64,000 bases of DNA from Methanosalsum zhilinae DSM 4017 (GCF_000217995.1 NC_015676.1:1657708-1721707), one strand, 5' to 3'. Counted from the stretch's first letter, positions 44,455 to 54,334 are shown. The notes: generated by a model not told the origin, from the sequence alone. Program-made: numbers and translations.

Positions 44455-45906
44455 TCAGATCAAAAGCACCTTTGCAGCTTCTGTTGCCCAGTAGATAAAC
44501 GGTTCAGGCCATATTCCAATAATCAGTACTGCAGCCAGTGCAATAATCATTGCTACTGCAAACGGAGCAGGTTCTGAGACCCTTCCACCTTCTGCAGGCA
44601 TGAAGTACATGTACTTTACAACTCTTGCGTAATAGAACAGTGAGATAGCACTGTTGAGAATCGCAATCACTGCAAGCCATACAAGTCCTGCTTCAATGGT
44701 TGATGCAAACAGTACGAACTTACTCACAAATCCTGCGGTTGCAGGTATTCCTGCCAGGGCAAACAAAAAGACCATGAGGGAAAAAGCAGTTACTGGCATT
44801 CTTTTTCCAAGTCCTTTAAAATTATCGATGTGGTCAACATTGCGTGCTTCCCTGTTCCCAAGGAGTACCATAAACCCGACGATTCCTACTGCAATAAAAG
44901 CACCTGCCTTCATGAATGCATGGGACATAATGTAAAGGATACCACCTGCAAGGGCTGTTGGTGTCAGTACAACAAAAGCCATTGCAATATATCCTGCCTG
45001 TGCAACAGAGGAATAGGCAAGCATCCTTTTGACACTTGTCTGGGTCAGTGCAACCACATTTCCAAGGGTCATTGTGATCACAGCAAGAACAGCAAATATT
45101 GTTCTCCAATCAGCACTAAGAGCAATCAGTGCAACTATAATTACCTTGAATGCTGCGATGAATCCCATCTTTTTTGAAGCGCCTGCAAGCAGTGCCGAGA
45201 TCACAGGAGATGCACCCTGGTAAGTGTCAGGTGCCCACATATGGAACGGTACAAGGGCCATCTTGTATCCAAATCCTGCAATCAGAAGAACAACAGCTAC
45301 AAGTCCTACAGGGCTTTCTGCAAGAAGGGAAGCATTTTCAGCAATACCAGGTATACTTGTTGTTCCTGTCATACCATATACATAGGACATTCCAAAAAGA
45401 ATGAGAGCTGATGAAAGTGCTCCTATGATGAAATACTTCATCGAAGCTTCCAGCAGAACAATGTTCTTTTTCTCAAATCCTACCAGTGCATAAGTTGCAA
45501 GTCCTGCAAGCTCAAATCCTACAAAGAGAGTGATCAGATCATTGGATGATGAGACCACCATCATACCTATTACTGCCAGAAGCATGAGAGAATAGAACTC
45601 TTCAGTATTTCTGCTGCCACTGACGTATTTTATTGATGCTATTGATACCAGCAGTGCAACTGACAGGAATATCAGCTTGAATAGCTGGGATAGTGAATCT
45701 ATCACCATTGTATCATAGAACATCGAGGCTGTTGTCCTGGAAAGCATGATACTCAGTGTCAGAGCCATTGAAATGATGACTCCGGCAACTGCAATATATC
45801 CAAGTACGGATTTATGTTCTGTTTTCAGGAACAGACCTGTAAACAGTACTACTATCGCGGTAACAGCCAGTATTATTTCAGGTGAAAATAAAAGTATATT
45901 TTCCAT
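44455..45906 (-). CDS. fpoN: F420H2 dehydrogenase subunit FpoN (NuoN-like)
   Basis: This 483-residue membrane subunit has about 14 hydrophobic helices. It has the antiporter-like core of the NuoN family: GFELAGLATYALVGFEKKNI, GFGYKMALVPFHMWAPDTYQ and LMVFLFALAGIPATAGFVSK. Conserved lysines in these helices form part of the proton path. It belongs to the Fpo complex that oxidises F420H2 and reduces methanophenazine while pumping protons. It is 3 bases from fpoM and 15 from fpoO. Confidence 0.95.
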   Translation of the reverse strand: MENILLFSPEIILAVTAIVVLFTGLFLKTEHKSVLGYIAVAGVIISMALTLSIMLSRTTASMFYDTMVIDSLSQLFKLIFLSVALLVSIASIKYVSGSRNTEEFYSLMLLAVIGMMVVSSSNDLITLFVGFELAGLATYALVGFEKKNIVLLEASMKYFIIGALSSALILFGMSYVYGMTGTTSIPGIAENASLLAESPVGLVAVVLLIAGFGYKMALVPFHMWAPDTYQGASPVISALLAGASKKMGFIAAFKVIIVALIALSADWRTIFAVLAVITMTLGNVVALTQTSVKRMLAYSSVAQAGYIAMAFVVLTPTALAGGILYIMSHAFMKAGAFIAVGIVGFMVLLGNREARNVDHIDNFKGLGKRMPVTAFSLMVFLFALAGIPATAGFVSKFVLFASTIEAGLVWLAVIAILNSAISLFYYARVVKYMYFMPAEGGRVSEPAPFAVAMIIALAAVLIIGIWPEPFIYWATEAAKVLLI

Positions 45907-45909
45907 TTT

Positions 45910-47400
45910 TCACACCCCCGCCACTGCCATAAGGCCAACTATGTGTTCTGCATTTGTTATTATCATATCCATTACCGGGCTCGGGTTTAATCCAAAATAC
46001 AGTGCCAGCAGGACAAATACTGCCATTGAAAAGGTCTGCAGATTGGATATATCATGAATATCTCCAAGTTTCTCATTGAACACTCCAAACATAGCCCTCT
46101 GCAATGCCCATAGATGATATGCAGCTGTGATCACTATCGCAAATATTGCAGCTATCACATAGGAAGGCAGGGATATGTAAGAGAAGTTAAGCACCGTGAA
46201 CTCTGCAATAAATCCACTAAATCCTGGAAGTCCCAGATAGGCCATAAATCCAGCTACCATCAAAAATGCCAGTTTTGGCATTTTTTGAGCCAGACCGCCC
46301 AGTTCTGAGATCAGCCGGGTACCAGCCATAACCTGTATCGCGCCTATTGACATAAACATCAGGCATGTGATAAGACCATGAGAGAACATCTGGAACATTG
46401 CACCTGATACAGACAGTGGTACAAATGCCATTGCACCCAGTGTAACAAAGCCCATATGGCTTACACTGGAGAATGCAACCATCCTCTTGAGGTCATCCTG
46501 TGCCAGTGCAAGGAATGCACCGTAAATAATGCTCAGAACACCCAGTGCTGCCAGTATGCTTACCATCAGATCAGTACTACCTGTAAATGGGAGCATCGGA
46601 AGAATGAACCTGAACAGAGCATATGCACCCATCTTTGACATTATTGCAGCCATCAGGATTGTACCTGCAGTTGGTGCCTGCACATAGGCATGAGGCAGCC
46701 AGCTGTGGAAGGGAACTGCAGGCATTTTCACAATGAATCCGATCAGCAGTGCAATGAATATCATTGTACGGGCTAGATCAGATTCAAACAGTTGATACTG
46801 AGCAAGAAGTGTTGGAATATCAAATGTAGCGATTCCTGTCTGGAATAAAGTTCCAAAGTACATTGCAAATATTCCAAGAAGCATTACCAGTGATGCAACA
46901 TGAGTGTAGAGCAGGAACTTCATTGAAGCATATGCCTTATCAGGTCCTCCCCACATGTTGATCATAAAGAACATTGGTATAATGCTCAGTTCCCAGAATA
47001 CATAGAACAGGAAGAAGTCCATTGATGTAAATACACCGATCACACCTGCATAGGTTGCAAGTATCATGGCATAGAACTTTCCTGGGTTCTTGGATTCGTT
47101 CCATGAATACAGAACTACCAGAGGGATCACAATTGCTGTGAGAAGTACAAGAGGCATTGAAATTCCATCAACACCTACAGTGTATGTTACTCCAAGTGAA
47201 GGGATCCAGTTAAAGGAATCCACAAACTGAAGCATGGGTGATTCACTGTCAAATCTGAAGAACATGTACAGGGCACCAATCAGTGCAACCAGTGATGTTG
47301 CCAGTGCAATCATCCTTGCCTGTTCTTTTGTTCTGGTAAATAGTGTAACTATAGCACCAACCAGTGCTATCAGGATCATGAGGGAAATTATTGGTAACAT
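45910..47400 (-). CDS. fpoM: F420H2 dehydrogenase subunit FpoM (NuoM-like)
   Basis: This 496-residue membrane subunit has about 14 helices. Typical NuoM blocks are FYVFWELSIIPMFFMINMWG (conserved Glu), KMPAVPFHSWLPHAYVQAPT (Lys) and KRMVAFSSVSHMGFVTLGAM. It provides one of the proton channels of the Fpo complex in the cytoplasmic membrane. The start codon shares a base with the fpoL stop (47400), so translation is coupled. No residue changes are evident in the charged core. Confidence 0.96.
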   Translation of the reverse strand: MLPIISLMILIALVGAIVTLFTRTKEQARMIALATSLVALIGALYMFFRFDSESPMLQFVDSFNWIPSLGVTYTVGVDGISMPLVLLTAIVIPLVVLYSWNESKNPGKFYAMILATYAGVIGVFTSMDFFLFYVFWELSIIPMFFMINMWGGPDKAYASMKFLLYTHVASLVMLLGIFAMYFGTLFQTGIATFDIPTLLAQYQLFESDLARTMIFIALLIGFIVKMPAVPFHSWLPHAYVQAPTAGTILMAAIMSKMGAYALFRFILPMLPFTGSTDLMVSILAALGVLSIIYGAFLALAQDDLKRMVAFSSVSHMGFVTLGAMAFVPLSVSGAMFQMFSHGLITCLMFMSIGAIQVMAGTRLISELGGLAQKMPKLAFLMVAGFMAYLGLPGFSGFIAEFTVLNFSYISLPSYVIAAIFAIVITAAYHLWALQRAMFGVFNEKLGDIHDISNLQTFSMAVFVLLALYFGLNPSPVMDMIITNAEHIVGLMAVAGV

Positions 47401-49415
47401 CAGAGTACCTCCACGATCAGTTTAAGCAGTACGATCAGCAGACCAACCCCTGCAATGACCGCAGTCACATAGTTCTGAACAACACCTGTCTGTATCCGTC
47501 TCAGGACATTACCTGTGGACATTGTTACTTTACCGGTCCCGTCTACTATGGAATCTATAAACTTGCGGTCGAAGAAATCAGCTGAAAGACTTATTGTTTC
47601 ATATACAATCCTTGTTGCCAGCAGTTCAGTCAGTATCCTGTGCTGGTAATATCTGTTATAAAGCAGTTTGTATACAGGATTCTGTCTTGAAACCACTTTA
47701 TTGATATCAATCACCTGTCTGTAATAGAGTAGATATGATATCACAAGACCAGCTGCTGCAACAATTACAGGCAACCACAGGATCAGCAGAGGTTCATGTC
47801 CATGTTCCTGAACAAGATTATAATTTCCAAGGCTTGCCAGGTGTTCAATGTTAAGGCTGACCACGTTATTTTCAAAGGTTCGCTCCAGGAAGTGGATGAA
47901 TGGCTTCATTGTGAGTGCACCAAATATCAGTGAAAATACTGCCAGTATCATCAATGGAACGGTCATGATAGAAGGCGATTCATGCGCCTTTGTTTTACTG
48001 CGTGCCTTTCCGGCAAATGTCATGAAAAACAGCCTGAATATATAAATGGACGTTAGAAGGGCTGCCAGGATTGCAAACAGATACGGAATCCAGTCATGAG
48101 TATGCTGTCCAAATACAAATGCAGTTTCAATGATTTCATCCTTACTGAAGAAACCACTGGTGCCCACCGATGTTCCAGGAATACCAAATCCTGCCAGTGA
48201 GACGGAAGCAATAAGCATCGTAATTGCGGTTATGGGCATCGCTTTACCAAGTCCTCCCATCTGGCGCATATCCTGAGTGCCTACAGCATGGATAACACTT
48301 CCAGCACACAAAAAGAGCAGTGCCTTGAAGAATGCATGGTTGATCAGATGGAACACAGATACACCAATAGCTTCCAGTCCTACTGCTGCACCCATTCCAA
48401 GTCCAAGTACCATGTAACCCAGCTGACTGACTGTGGAATATGCAAGTACACGTTTGATATCATTCATCACAAGTCCCATGGTTGCTGCAAACAGCGCTGT
48501 GAACCCTCCAATATAAGCTACCACAAGCAGTGCATCAGGTGCTGCAAGGAACATAGGGAAAGTTCTTGCTACCAGATACACACCGGCTGTAACCATGGTT
48601 GCTGCATGGATGAGAGCCGAGACTGTTGTTGGACCTTCCATTGCATCAGGAAGCCATACATGCAGCGGGAACTGGCCTGATTTACCTATAGCTCCTCCAA
48701 AGAAGAGCAGTGCGATCAGTGTCAGATGACCTACTTCCATTCCAAATATGGTTGCAGTCATTCCTGACAATGCATCTATGTTATTGAACATTTCACTAAA
48801 CTGCAGAAGATAGACACCCTCCGGAATCTCACCATGGAATGCCTGGAACATGCTAGCAAACAGGATGATTATTCCTGCAAGGAACATGATGTCTCCTACA
48901 CGGGTTGTCAGGAATGCTTTCTTTGCAGCTGCAGCTGCAGAAGGCTTCTGGTACCAGAAACCAATAAGAAGATAAGAACACAGACCTACCAGTTCCCAGA
49001 AAATGAACATCTGAAGGATATTATCTGAGAGTACCACACCAAGCATTGCGGCAGTGAACAGGGATGTTTCTGCAAAATATCTTGGTTTTGAGGGGTCATG
49101 TTCCATATAACCTATAGCATAAATATGGATCAACAGGCTCACAAGTGATACCATTGTCAGCATGACCGCAGCAAGCGGATCAATCAGAATACCCAGATTG
49201 AACACAGCAAACCAGTGGACAGACTGGTGTATAACCTGATCAGGATTCTGTAGCAGATTAATGGTTATCAGCAGTGAGATTACAAATGATGCACCAATTG
49301 CCCCTATTGGAAGCAGTGCACCTCCGGAATACATCTTCTTTCCAAAGAAGAGAGTAACTACAAACGCAAGTGCCGGAAGAAGTGGTATTAAAAATGCAAT
49401 ATCTCCTATGTTCAT
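47400..49415 (-). CDS. fpoL: F420H2 dehydrogenase subunit FpoL (NuoL-like)
   Basis: This 671-residue membrane subunit is the largest of the operon. It has the NuoL core (FIFWELVGLCSYLLIGFWYQ, GKSGQFPLHVWLPDAMEGPT, then KRVLAYSTVSQLGYMVLGLG) and a C-terminal extension. The extension includes the lateral-helix region with LIVEVL at the end. It forms the distal proton channel of the Fpo complex. It is 3 bases downstream of fpoK. Length matches NuoL-type subunits. Confidence 0.96.
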   Translation of the reverse strand: MNIGDIAFLIPLLPALAFVVTLFFGKKMYSGGALLPIGAIGASFVISLLITINLLQNPDQVIHQSVHWFAVFNLGILIDPLAAVMLTMVSLVSLLIHIYAIGYMEHDPSKPRYFAETSLFTAAMLGVVLSDNILQMFIFWELVGLCSYLLIGFWYQKPSAAAAAKKAFLTTRVGDIMFLAGIIILFASMFQAFHGEIPEGVYLLQFSEMFNNIDALSGMTATIFGMEVGHLTLIALLFFGGAIGKSGQFPLHVWLPDAMEGPTTVSALIHAATMVTAGVYLVARTFPMFLAAPDALLVVAYIGGFTALFAATMGLVMNDIKRVLAYSTVSQLGYMVLGLGMGAAVGLEAIGVSVFHLINHAFFKALLFLCAGSVIHAVGTQDMRQMGGLGKAMPITAITMLIASVSLAGFGIPGTSVGTSGFFSKDEIIETAFVFGQHTHDWIPYLFAILAALLTSIYIFRLFFMTFAGKARSKTKAHESPSIMTVPLMILAVFSLIFGALTMKPFIHFLERTFENNVVSLNIEHLASLGNYNLVQEHGHEPLLILWLPVIVAAAGLVISYLLYYRQVIDINKVVSRQNPVYKLLYNRYYQHRILTELLATRIVYETISLSADFFDRKFIDSIVDGTGKVTMSTGNVLRRIQTGVVQNYVTAVIAGVGLLIVLLKLIVEVL

Positions 49416-49418
49416 TTA

Positions 49419-49721
49419 TTACCACCTCAGTATATTAACTTCATTAAGGTTGATATCATCACGCACCCTGTAGATGGACAGCATAATAGCAAGTCCTATT
49501 GCAGCCTCTGCTGCTGCCAGTGCAATAATGAACAGTGCAAATACCTGCCCGGTTATATCATGACTGTATGCAGAGAAGGCTACAAGATTGATTATTGCTG
49601 CATTCAGCATAAGTTCAATACACATCATAAGACGTATACCGTTCTTCAGGGTCATCAGTCCATAGAGACCTATTGAGAAAATGATTGCAGAAAGTACCAG
49701 GTAATGTTCCAGAGCAATCAT
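49419..49721 (-). CDS. fpoK: F420H2 dehydrogenase subunit FpoK (NuoK-like)
   Basis: This 100-residue, three-helix membrane protein has the NuoK signature [20 protein letters not shown] with its conserved glutamate. A second glutamate lies in [17 protein letters not shown]. The pair of buried Glu residues is essential for proton pumping in complex I. Its start overlaps the fpoJ C-terminal gene by 4 bases. Confidence 0.96.
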   Translation of the reverse strand: MIALEHYLVLSAIIFSIGLYGLMTLKNGIRLMMCIELMLNAAIINLVAFSAYSHDITGQVFALFIIALAAAEAAIGLAIMLSIYRVRDDINLNEVNILRW

Positions 49722-50020
49722 TTTTCGACCTCCTCTCTTGCAAGATATATCGCACCTATAAGGCTTGCAAGCAGGGCCAGTGCAAGTACCTCAAAAGCAA
49801 CAACAAATTCAGTAAACAGCAGCATTCCAATTTTTTCTATGTTGCTTGGATCTGCAAAATCAGCTATTGGCTGATCTGCAACCGGCCATGTTGTACCTAT
49901 CAGGGATACTGAAATAACTGCCAGAAAGAGCAGTACGATCAACAGACTGCCAGGATTTGAGGGAACAAATCTGGATAATGGTGCAAGTTTTTCAACCGGG
50001 TTATCTAACATCACTATCAC
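49718..50020 (-). CDS. fpoJ2: F420H2 dehydrogenase subunit FpoJ, C-terminal half (NuoJ-like)
   Basis: This 100-residue protein carries the second part of NuoJ: two membrane helices ([18 protein letters not shown] and [20 protein letters not shown]) joined by a periplasmic loop. The N-terminal half is a separate gene just upstream, as in Methanosarcina. The start is GTG 50020 or, more likely, ATG 50011 (GGGAAGTGAT upstream); both overlap the preceding gene's stop. Confidence 0.9.
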   Translation of the reverse strand: MIVMLDNPVEKLAPLSRFVPSNPGSLLIVLLFLAVISVSLIGTTWPVADQPIADFADPSNIEKIGMLLFTEFVVAFEVLALALLASLIGAIYLAREEVEK

Positions 50021-50273
50021 TTCCCATCTCTGTTTTTGTCAGCATTATCGCAAACAGAATCAGTATACCAATTGCACCTACATATACCAGCACCTGGATC
50101 ACTCCAAGAAAGTAGGCGTTAAGCAGCATATAAAGCCCTGCCACACTGAACAGGGAAACTATAAGGGATAACCCTGCCCTGACAATGTTCTTCGCTGCTA
50201 TAACAAAGATAGAAGAAGCGATCAGGGCGACTGCAAATATTAAAAATGCGATTAGTTCTCCAATAACGTACAT
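50001..50273 (-). CDS. fpoJ1: F420H2 dehydrogenase subunit FpoJ, N-terminal half (NuoJ-like)
   Basis: This 90-residue protein has three hydrophobic helices matching the first part of NuoJ, including NIVRAGLSLIVSLFSVAGLY and the conserved VLVYVGAIGILILFAIML. In bacteria this and the next gene are one protein of about 170-180 residues. The split is real: the two frames differ and each has its own ribosome binding site. It begins immediately after the fpoI stop. Confidence 0.92.
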   Translation of the reverse strand: MYVIGELIAFLIFAVALIASSIFVIAAKNIVRAGLSLIVSLFSVAGLYMLLNAYFLGVIQVLVYVGAIGILILFAIMLTKTEMGSDSDVR

Positions 50274-50687
50274 TTACTCCTTTCCCTCCTCATCATCGAT
50301 CGGAACATCCCTTGCCAGCATATCCGGCGTGCAGAGAAGCTCCTCATGTTTCCATTTTACAATTCCTTTAGAACATACTCCTGTACTTGACAGAGCTTCC
50401 TTTGGACACTGGTCAATGCATAGACCACAGAACATACAGTGACCAATATCTATTTCCGGGAACCACCTTTGCTTATCACTGTCTTTGCTGACCTTTGCCC
50501 TTACTACCCTTATCGCTCTGTTGGGGCATGTGTTTGCACATATACCACAGCCAATACATTTGGATTTATCAAGTTTCTGAAGCCCCTTATACCTCTCAGA
50601 CATCTCAGTTTCTGATTCCGGATATTTTCGGGTAACGGGGGGTCTGTAGATGTTCCTTAATGATTTTAATATATTTTTCATTACCAT
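50274..50687 (-). CDS. fpoI: F420H2 dehydrogenase subunit FpoI (NuoI-like ferredoxin subunit)
   Basis: This 137-residue protein has two [4Fe-4S] motifs, CIGCGICANTCPNRAI and CMFCGLCIDQCPKEAL, ligands for clusters N6a/N6b of complex I-like enzymes. It is a peripheral arm subunit passing electrons toward FpoB. An N-terminal amphipathic segment binds the membrane arm. It precedes fpoJ1 with no gap and follows fpoH by 6 bases. ATG 50681 is an equally good start. Confidence 0.96.
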   Translation of the reverse strand: MVMKNILKSLRNIYRPPVTRKYPESETEMSERYKGLQKLDKSKCIGCGICANTCPNRAIRVVRAKVSKDSDKQRWFPEIDIGHCMFCGLCIDQCPKEALSSTGVCSKGIVKWKHEELLCTPDMLARDVPIDDEEGKE

Positions 50688-50693
50688 AAAATC

Positions 50694-51746
50694 TCACACT
50701 CCCATGTACAGAGTCAATGCTATGGCCCAGACGAGGTTTATTACTGAGAGTGGGAATAGTTTCTTCCAGCTCAGGTTCACAACCTGATCGATCCTGAACC
50801 TTGGAACTGCCCATCTAAGCATGATTATAAACATCAGGACAATACCTGCTTTTGCCACCAGGACAACTGTAGGCACAATGAATCCCAGGATCAAATTCGA
50901 GGTTAATATTCCCGGTACAAGCCCTGGCAGATTCCATCCTCCAAGGAACAGAAGAGCAATCAGGAATGATCCAAGAATCATATGGATATATTCTGCAAAA
51001 AAACCAAGACCAAATCTCATACCTGTATATTCGGTGATCCATCCTGCCACAAGTTCTTCTTCTGCCTCCGTCTGGTCAAAAGGCAGACGCCCCATCTCGG
51101 ACATTGAAGCTACAAAGAATACAAAGAAGCCAATTGGCTGTAGTATAATAAACCACATAGGATCCTGAACTTTCACAATCTCAATAATATCAAGACTGTT
51201 TGCCATTATTGCCACACTTATAATGGTGATCATGAGTGGGACTTCATATCCAACCATTCTTGCAAAGTTCCTGAAAGCCCCTATAAGAGAATATTTATTG
51301 TTGGAACCGTAGGCAACCATGAAAATACCTATCAGGGATATTGCGGACATTGCCTGAATATAAAGAATACTTATATCCATTTCAGCGGCCACGATCGGGT
51401 ATACAGTATCATTGATTATTACGGCTCCAAATGGAATTGCCACAAGCATAAGAAATACCGATGCCATCATAACCATGGGAGCAGTTACAAAAAGAATTCT
51501 GTCTGCTTTATTGGGGATAATATCCTCTTTTGTGAACAATTTTATCGCATCAGCAACCAGCTGGAATATTCCAAATTTTCCAAGGCGGTTTGGTCCTATC
51601 CTGTACTGAACATCGGCTGATATCTTACGTTCCAGCCATACAGCAATCATTGCACCGATAAAAATTACTCCGATCAGTACAAGGCCAAGAACACCTCTTA
51701 GCCAGGGATTATTATACAGTTCTATAATATCCACCATCATACTCAC
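50694..51746 (-). CDS. fpoH: F420H2 dehydrogenase subunit FpoH (NuoH-like)
   Basis: This 350-residue membrane subunit has about eight helices. NuoH landmarks are AVWLERKISADVQYRIGPNR, GKFGIFQLVADAIKLFTKED and FDQTEAEEELVAGWITEYTG. It forms the quinone-binding cavity at the foot of the peripheral arm, here for methanophenazine, together with FpoD and FpoB. It overlaps the fpoD stop by 4 bases. All charged motifs are in place. Confidence 0.97.
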   Translation of the reverse strand: MSMMVDIIELYNNPWLRGVLGLVLIGVIFIGAMIAVWLERKISADVQYRIGPNRLGKFGIFQLVADAIKLFTKEDIIPNKADRILFVTAPMVMMASVFLMLVAIPFGAVIINDTVYPIVAAEMDISILYIQAMSAISLIGIFMVAYGSNNKYSLIGAFRNFARMVGYEVPLMITIISVAIMANSLDIIEIVKVQDPMWFIILQPIGFFVFFVASMSEMGRLPFDQTEAEEELVAGWITEYTGMRFGLGFFAEYIHMILGSFLIALLFLGGWNLPGLVPGILTSNLILGFIVPTVVLVAKAGIVLMFIIMLRWAVPRFRIDQVVNLSWKKLFPLSVINLVWAIALTLYMGV

Positions 51747-52867
51747 CTGTCCGCCTCACTGGTACATGAATCCATGCTACCGGCAATCGCAGTAACATCA
51801 GCTATAGACTCTCCTTTGATCAATGGAGGCAATGCCTGCATTGTAGGGAACACAGGACCTCTGACCTTTACACGGTATGGTTTATCAGAACCATCTGACA
51901 CCATGTACATTCCCATCTCACCCCGTGGATCCTCCACCCTGAAGAATACCTCACCCTGGGGAACTCTCATTACAGGGGTTCTTCTGCCATACGGTGAATC
52001 TTCCGGGAACAGAGGACCCTGAGGGATCTGGTCAAGGGCCTGCTCTATTATATACATGCTCTCACGGATCTCATCCAGACGTACCTTGACCCTGGCAAAT
52101 ATATCGCCTTCTTTCTGGGTGCAGACATTGAAATCAAGATCATCATATGCCAGATATGGCTCATTTCTGCGTATATCAAAAGGCACGCCAGTGGCGCGGA
52201 GTGCAGGTCCTGCAACACCATATTCTTTAGCAATGTCAGCAGTCAGGACTCCTACACCAACTGCCCTCTCCTTGAAAATAGTATCTGTGCTCAGCAGTTC
52301 TTCATATTCATCACAGGCAATCCTGACACCTTCAAATACCTTTTTACACTTCTCTTCAAAACCTTCCGGAAGGTCTTCCCTTACACCGCCAAACCGGATA
52401 TAAGAATGAGTTATCCTGGCACCTGTAACCATTTCAAGCAGAGACAGTACCTCTTCCCTTTCTTTGATCGTGAACATGAACATTGAGGCATAGCCTATGA
52501 AGTGCCCGAACTCTCCGAATCCAAGCAGATGGCTCTGTATTCGGGACAGTTCCTCAACTATTACTCGAATATACTGGGATCTTGGTGTGGGTTCAATACC
52601 AGCCAGACGCTCTACACACCCGCAGAATACCTCTTCATTGGAAAGAGCAGCAAGATAGCACATTCTATCCACAATTGTGATTCCCTGCAGGTATGTCTTA
52701 CTTTCCAGAATTTTTTCAATACCTTTATGGATAAATCCCAGTTCCACATCAAGATCCACAACTGTTTCACCATGCAGCTTGACATTGAGTCTGTAGGGAC
52801 CAGGCTGCATCGGGTGCTGGGGACCGATGTGAACTATCATCTCAGAAGGAGTGGTTTTCTCTATCAT
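51743..52867 (-). CDS. fpoD: F420H2 dehydrogenase subunit FpoD (NuoD/49-kDa-like)
   Basis: This 374-residue protein opens with IVHIGPQHPMQPGPYRLNVK and has LGFIHKGIEKILE, FMFTIKEREEVLSLLEMVTG and GSMDSCTSEADR at the end. These are features of the complex I 49-kDa subunit related to NiFe hydrogenase large subunits, with the nickel cysteines absent. It lines the electron-acceptor cavity. It overlaps fpoH by 4 bases and follows fpoC by 9 bases. Confidence 0.97.
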   Translation of the reverse strand: MIEKTTPSEMIVHIGPQHPMQPGPYRLNVKLHGETVVDLDVELGFIHKGIEKILESKTYLQGITIVDRMCYLAALSNEEVFCGCVERLAGIEPTPRSQYIRVIVEELSRIQSHLLGFGEFGHFIGYASMFMFTIKEREEVLSLLEMVTGARITHSYIRFGGVREDLPEGFEEKCKKVFEGVRIACDEYEELLSTDTIFKERAVGVGVLTADIAKEYGVAGPALRATGVPFDIRRNEPYLAYDDLDFNVCTQKEGDIFARVKVRLDEIRESMYIIEQALDQIPQGPLFPEDSPYGRRTPVMRVPQGEVFFRVEDPRGEMGMYMVSDGSDKPYRVKVRGPVFPTMQALPPLIKGESIADVTAIAGSMDSCTSEADR

Positions 52868-52876
52868 TTGTATCCC

Positions 52877-53353
52877 TCACACCAGATTTTTAGCTGTTTT
52901 CTGGGGAAAGCCCTCGTAATCTTTTCGAAGGGGCCATTCACCAAGCATTTCCTCAGGAAGAACCAGTGCTCTTAGATCAGGATGATTGGTGTAACTGACA
53001 CCAAAAAGCTCGTAGTTCTCTCTCTCATACCAGTTAGCGTTCCAGTATACATCAACAATGGAATCAATTTCCGGTTTATCTCTGGGAAGTATTGCCTTCA
53101 GGGTCAGTACGACCGGATGGTCATATGAAGCTATATGATATACCACCTCGAGTTCATCCCTTTTAATATAATCAACAACCGATTCACAGCAGAGATGATC
53201 AAAACCCAGGCTTTCTTTAAGATATCTGCACACCTCAACAACATCTGAAAATGAAACATATGCAGATACCCTTATTTCAGATTCAATTAAGGTATTTGAT
53301 ATAGAATCAGAAAATTCGTTACTTATAGAATCAATAATTGTTTTCGCATCCAT
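52877..53353 (-). CDS. fpoC: F420H2 dehydrogenase subunit FpoC (NuoC/30-kDa-like)
   Basis: This 158-residue peripheral-arm subunit has the NuoC C-terminal pattern: KRDELEVVYHIASYDHPVVL, DSIVDVYWNANWYERENYEL, FGVSYTNHPDLRALVLPEEM. The PLRKDYEGFP motif near the end is characteristic. It carries no cofactor and stabilises FpoB and FpoD. It is 9 bases from both fpoB and fpoD. Confidence 0.96.
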   Translation of the reverse strand: MDAKTIIDSISNEFSDSISNTLIESEIRVSAYVSFSDVVEVCRYLKESLGFDHLCCESVVDYIKRDELEVVYHIASYDHPVVLTLKAILPRDKPEIDSIVDVYWNANWYERENYELFGVSYTNHPDLRALVLPEEMLGEWPLRKDYEGFPQKTAKNLV

Positions 53354-53362
53354 ATTTTAACC

Positions 53363-53932
53363 TCAGTAGTTGGTACCCTTATCTTTCTTTGCTGCAATTT
53401 TCTTCTGAAGCTGGATGAAACCTTCAAGCAAAGCCTCAGGTCTTGGAGGACAGCCGGGAATGAACACATCAATCGGGAATATCTCATCAATATTCTGCAC
53501 AGTGCTGTATGACTCATAGAATGGACCACCGCTTATTGAACAATCACCCATGGCAATGATCCATTTGGGTGAGGCCATCTGTTCCCATAGTTTTTTAAGG
53601 GCAGGCAGGTACTTTTTGGTCACATAGCCACTTATAATCATAACATCTGCATGCCTTGGCGAGTTCCTTGGAATTATACCAAACCTGTCAGTGTCATAGT
53701 GGGCACAGCCTGTTGCAATCATTTCCACACCACAGCAACCCATGGGCTGGGTCATGAACCATAGAGAATTCTTTCTGCCCCAGTTAATAAAATCCTGGGC
53801 TGCTGTCTTTTTTATAAAATCACTTATTGCATTGGAAGTTGTGGTAATGACTCCGGGAATCTCTTCCGGATTTACTTCTTCCTCCACTTTTTCTTTGATT
53901 TTCTGGGTCATATTCTGATTCATTTCTCCCAT
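53363..53932 (-). CDS. fpoB: F420H2 dehydrogenase subunit FpoB (NuoB/PSST-like)
   Basis: This 189-residue subunit has the N2-cluster ligands: the Cys-Cys pair in QPMGCCGVEMIATGC, GDCSISGGPF and PGCPPRPEALLEG. Cluster N2 passes electrons to methanophenazine. The N-terminal 30 residues (KIKEKVEEEVNPEEIPGV) are an acidic extension, and the C-terminal KIAAKKDKGTNY tail is lysine-rich. It overlaps the fpoA stop by 13 bases. Confidence 0.97.
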   Translation of the reverse strand: MGEMNQNMTQKIKEKVEEEVNPEEIPGVITTTSNAISDFIKKTAAQDFINWGRKNSLWFMTQPMGCCGVEMIATGCAHYDTDRFGIIPRNSPRHADVMIISGYVTKKYLPALKKLWEQMASPKWIIAMGDCSISGGPFYESYSTVQNIDEIFPIDVFIPGCPPRPEALLEGFIQLQKKIAAKKDKGTNY

Positions 53933-54294
53933 TTAAGGCCCTCCTTCTTCCACAGGTATATGAATCCAAACAGGAGGATCGTAATGAATATCAAGAGTTC
54001 AATGGTCAAGATTGCAGCCATATCATATCCAGCAAAGATCACCGACCACGGGAACATGAACAGTATAGCCACGTCAAAAATAACAAAAGCAATAGCATAT
54101 AAGTAATATTCGACCTTGAACTGAATCCTTGCTTCACCTGTTGGATCCGAACCTGATTCATAGGTAGAGAACTTTGTTTCACCCGGACTTCGGGGACTCA
54201 GGATGTTCACAAAGAACATCGTAATAATAGGCATAATGATTGCCACTACTAGTATGATGGCAACTGGGATGTAACTGTCAATTATTCCTGCCAT
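53920..54294 (-). CDS. fpoA: F420H2 dehydrogenase subunit FpoA (NuoA-like)
   Basis: This 124-residue membrane protein has three hydrophobic helices and the NuoA block YESGSDPTGEARIQFKVEYY, followed by LYAIAFVIFDVAILFMFPWS. It is the first gene of the operon. ATG 54294 has the ribosome binding site AGGTGAT 5 bases upstream, and a TATA box at 54335-54342. The F420H2-oxidising subunit FpoF is not in this operon, as in other Methanosarcinaceae. Confidence 0.96.
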   Translation of the reverse strand: MAGIIDSYIPVAIILVVAIIMPIITMFFVNILSPRSPGETKFSTYESGSDPTGEARIQFKVEYYLYAIAFVIFDVAILFMFPWSVIFAGYDMAAILTIELLIFITILLFGFIYLWKKEGLKWEK

Positions 54295-54334
54295 AATATA
54301 TCACCTGATGATACCAATCGTAGATAAGCTATTT

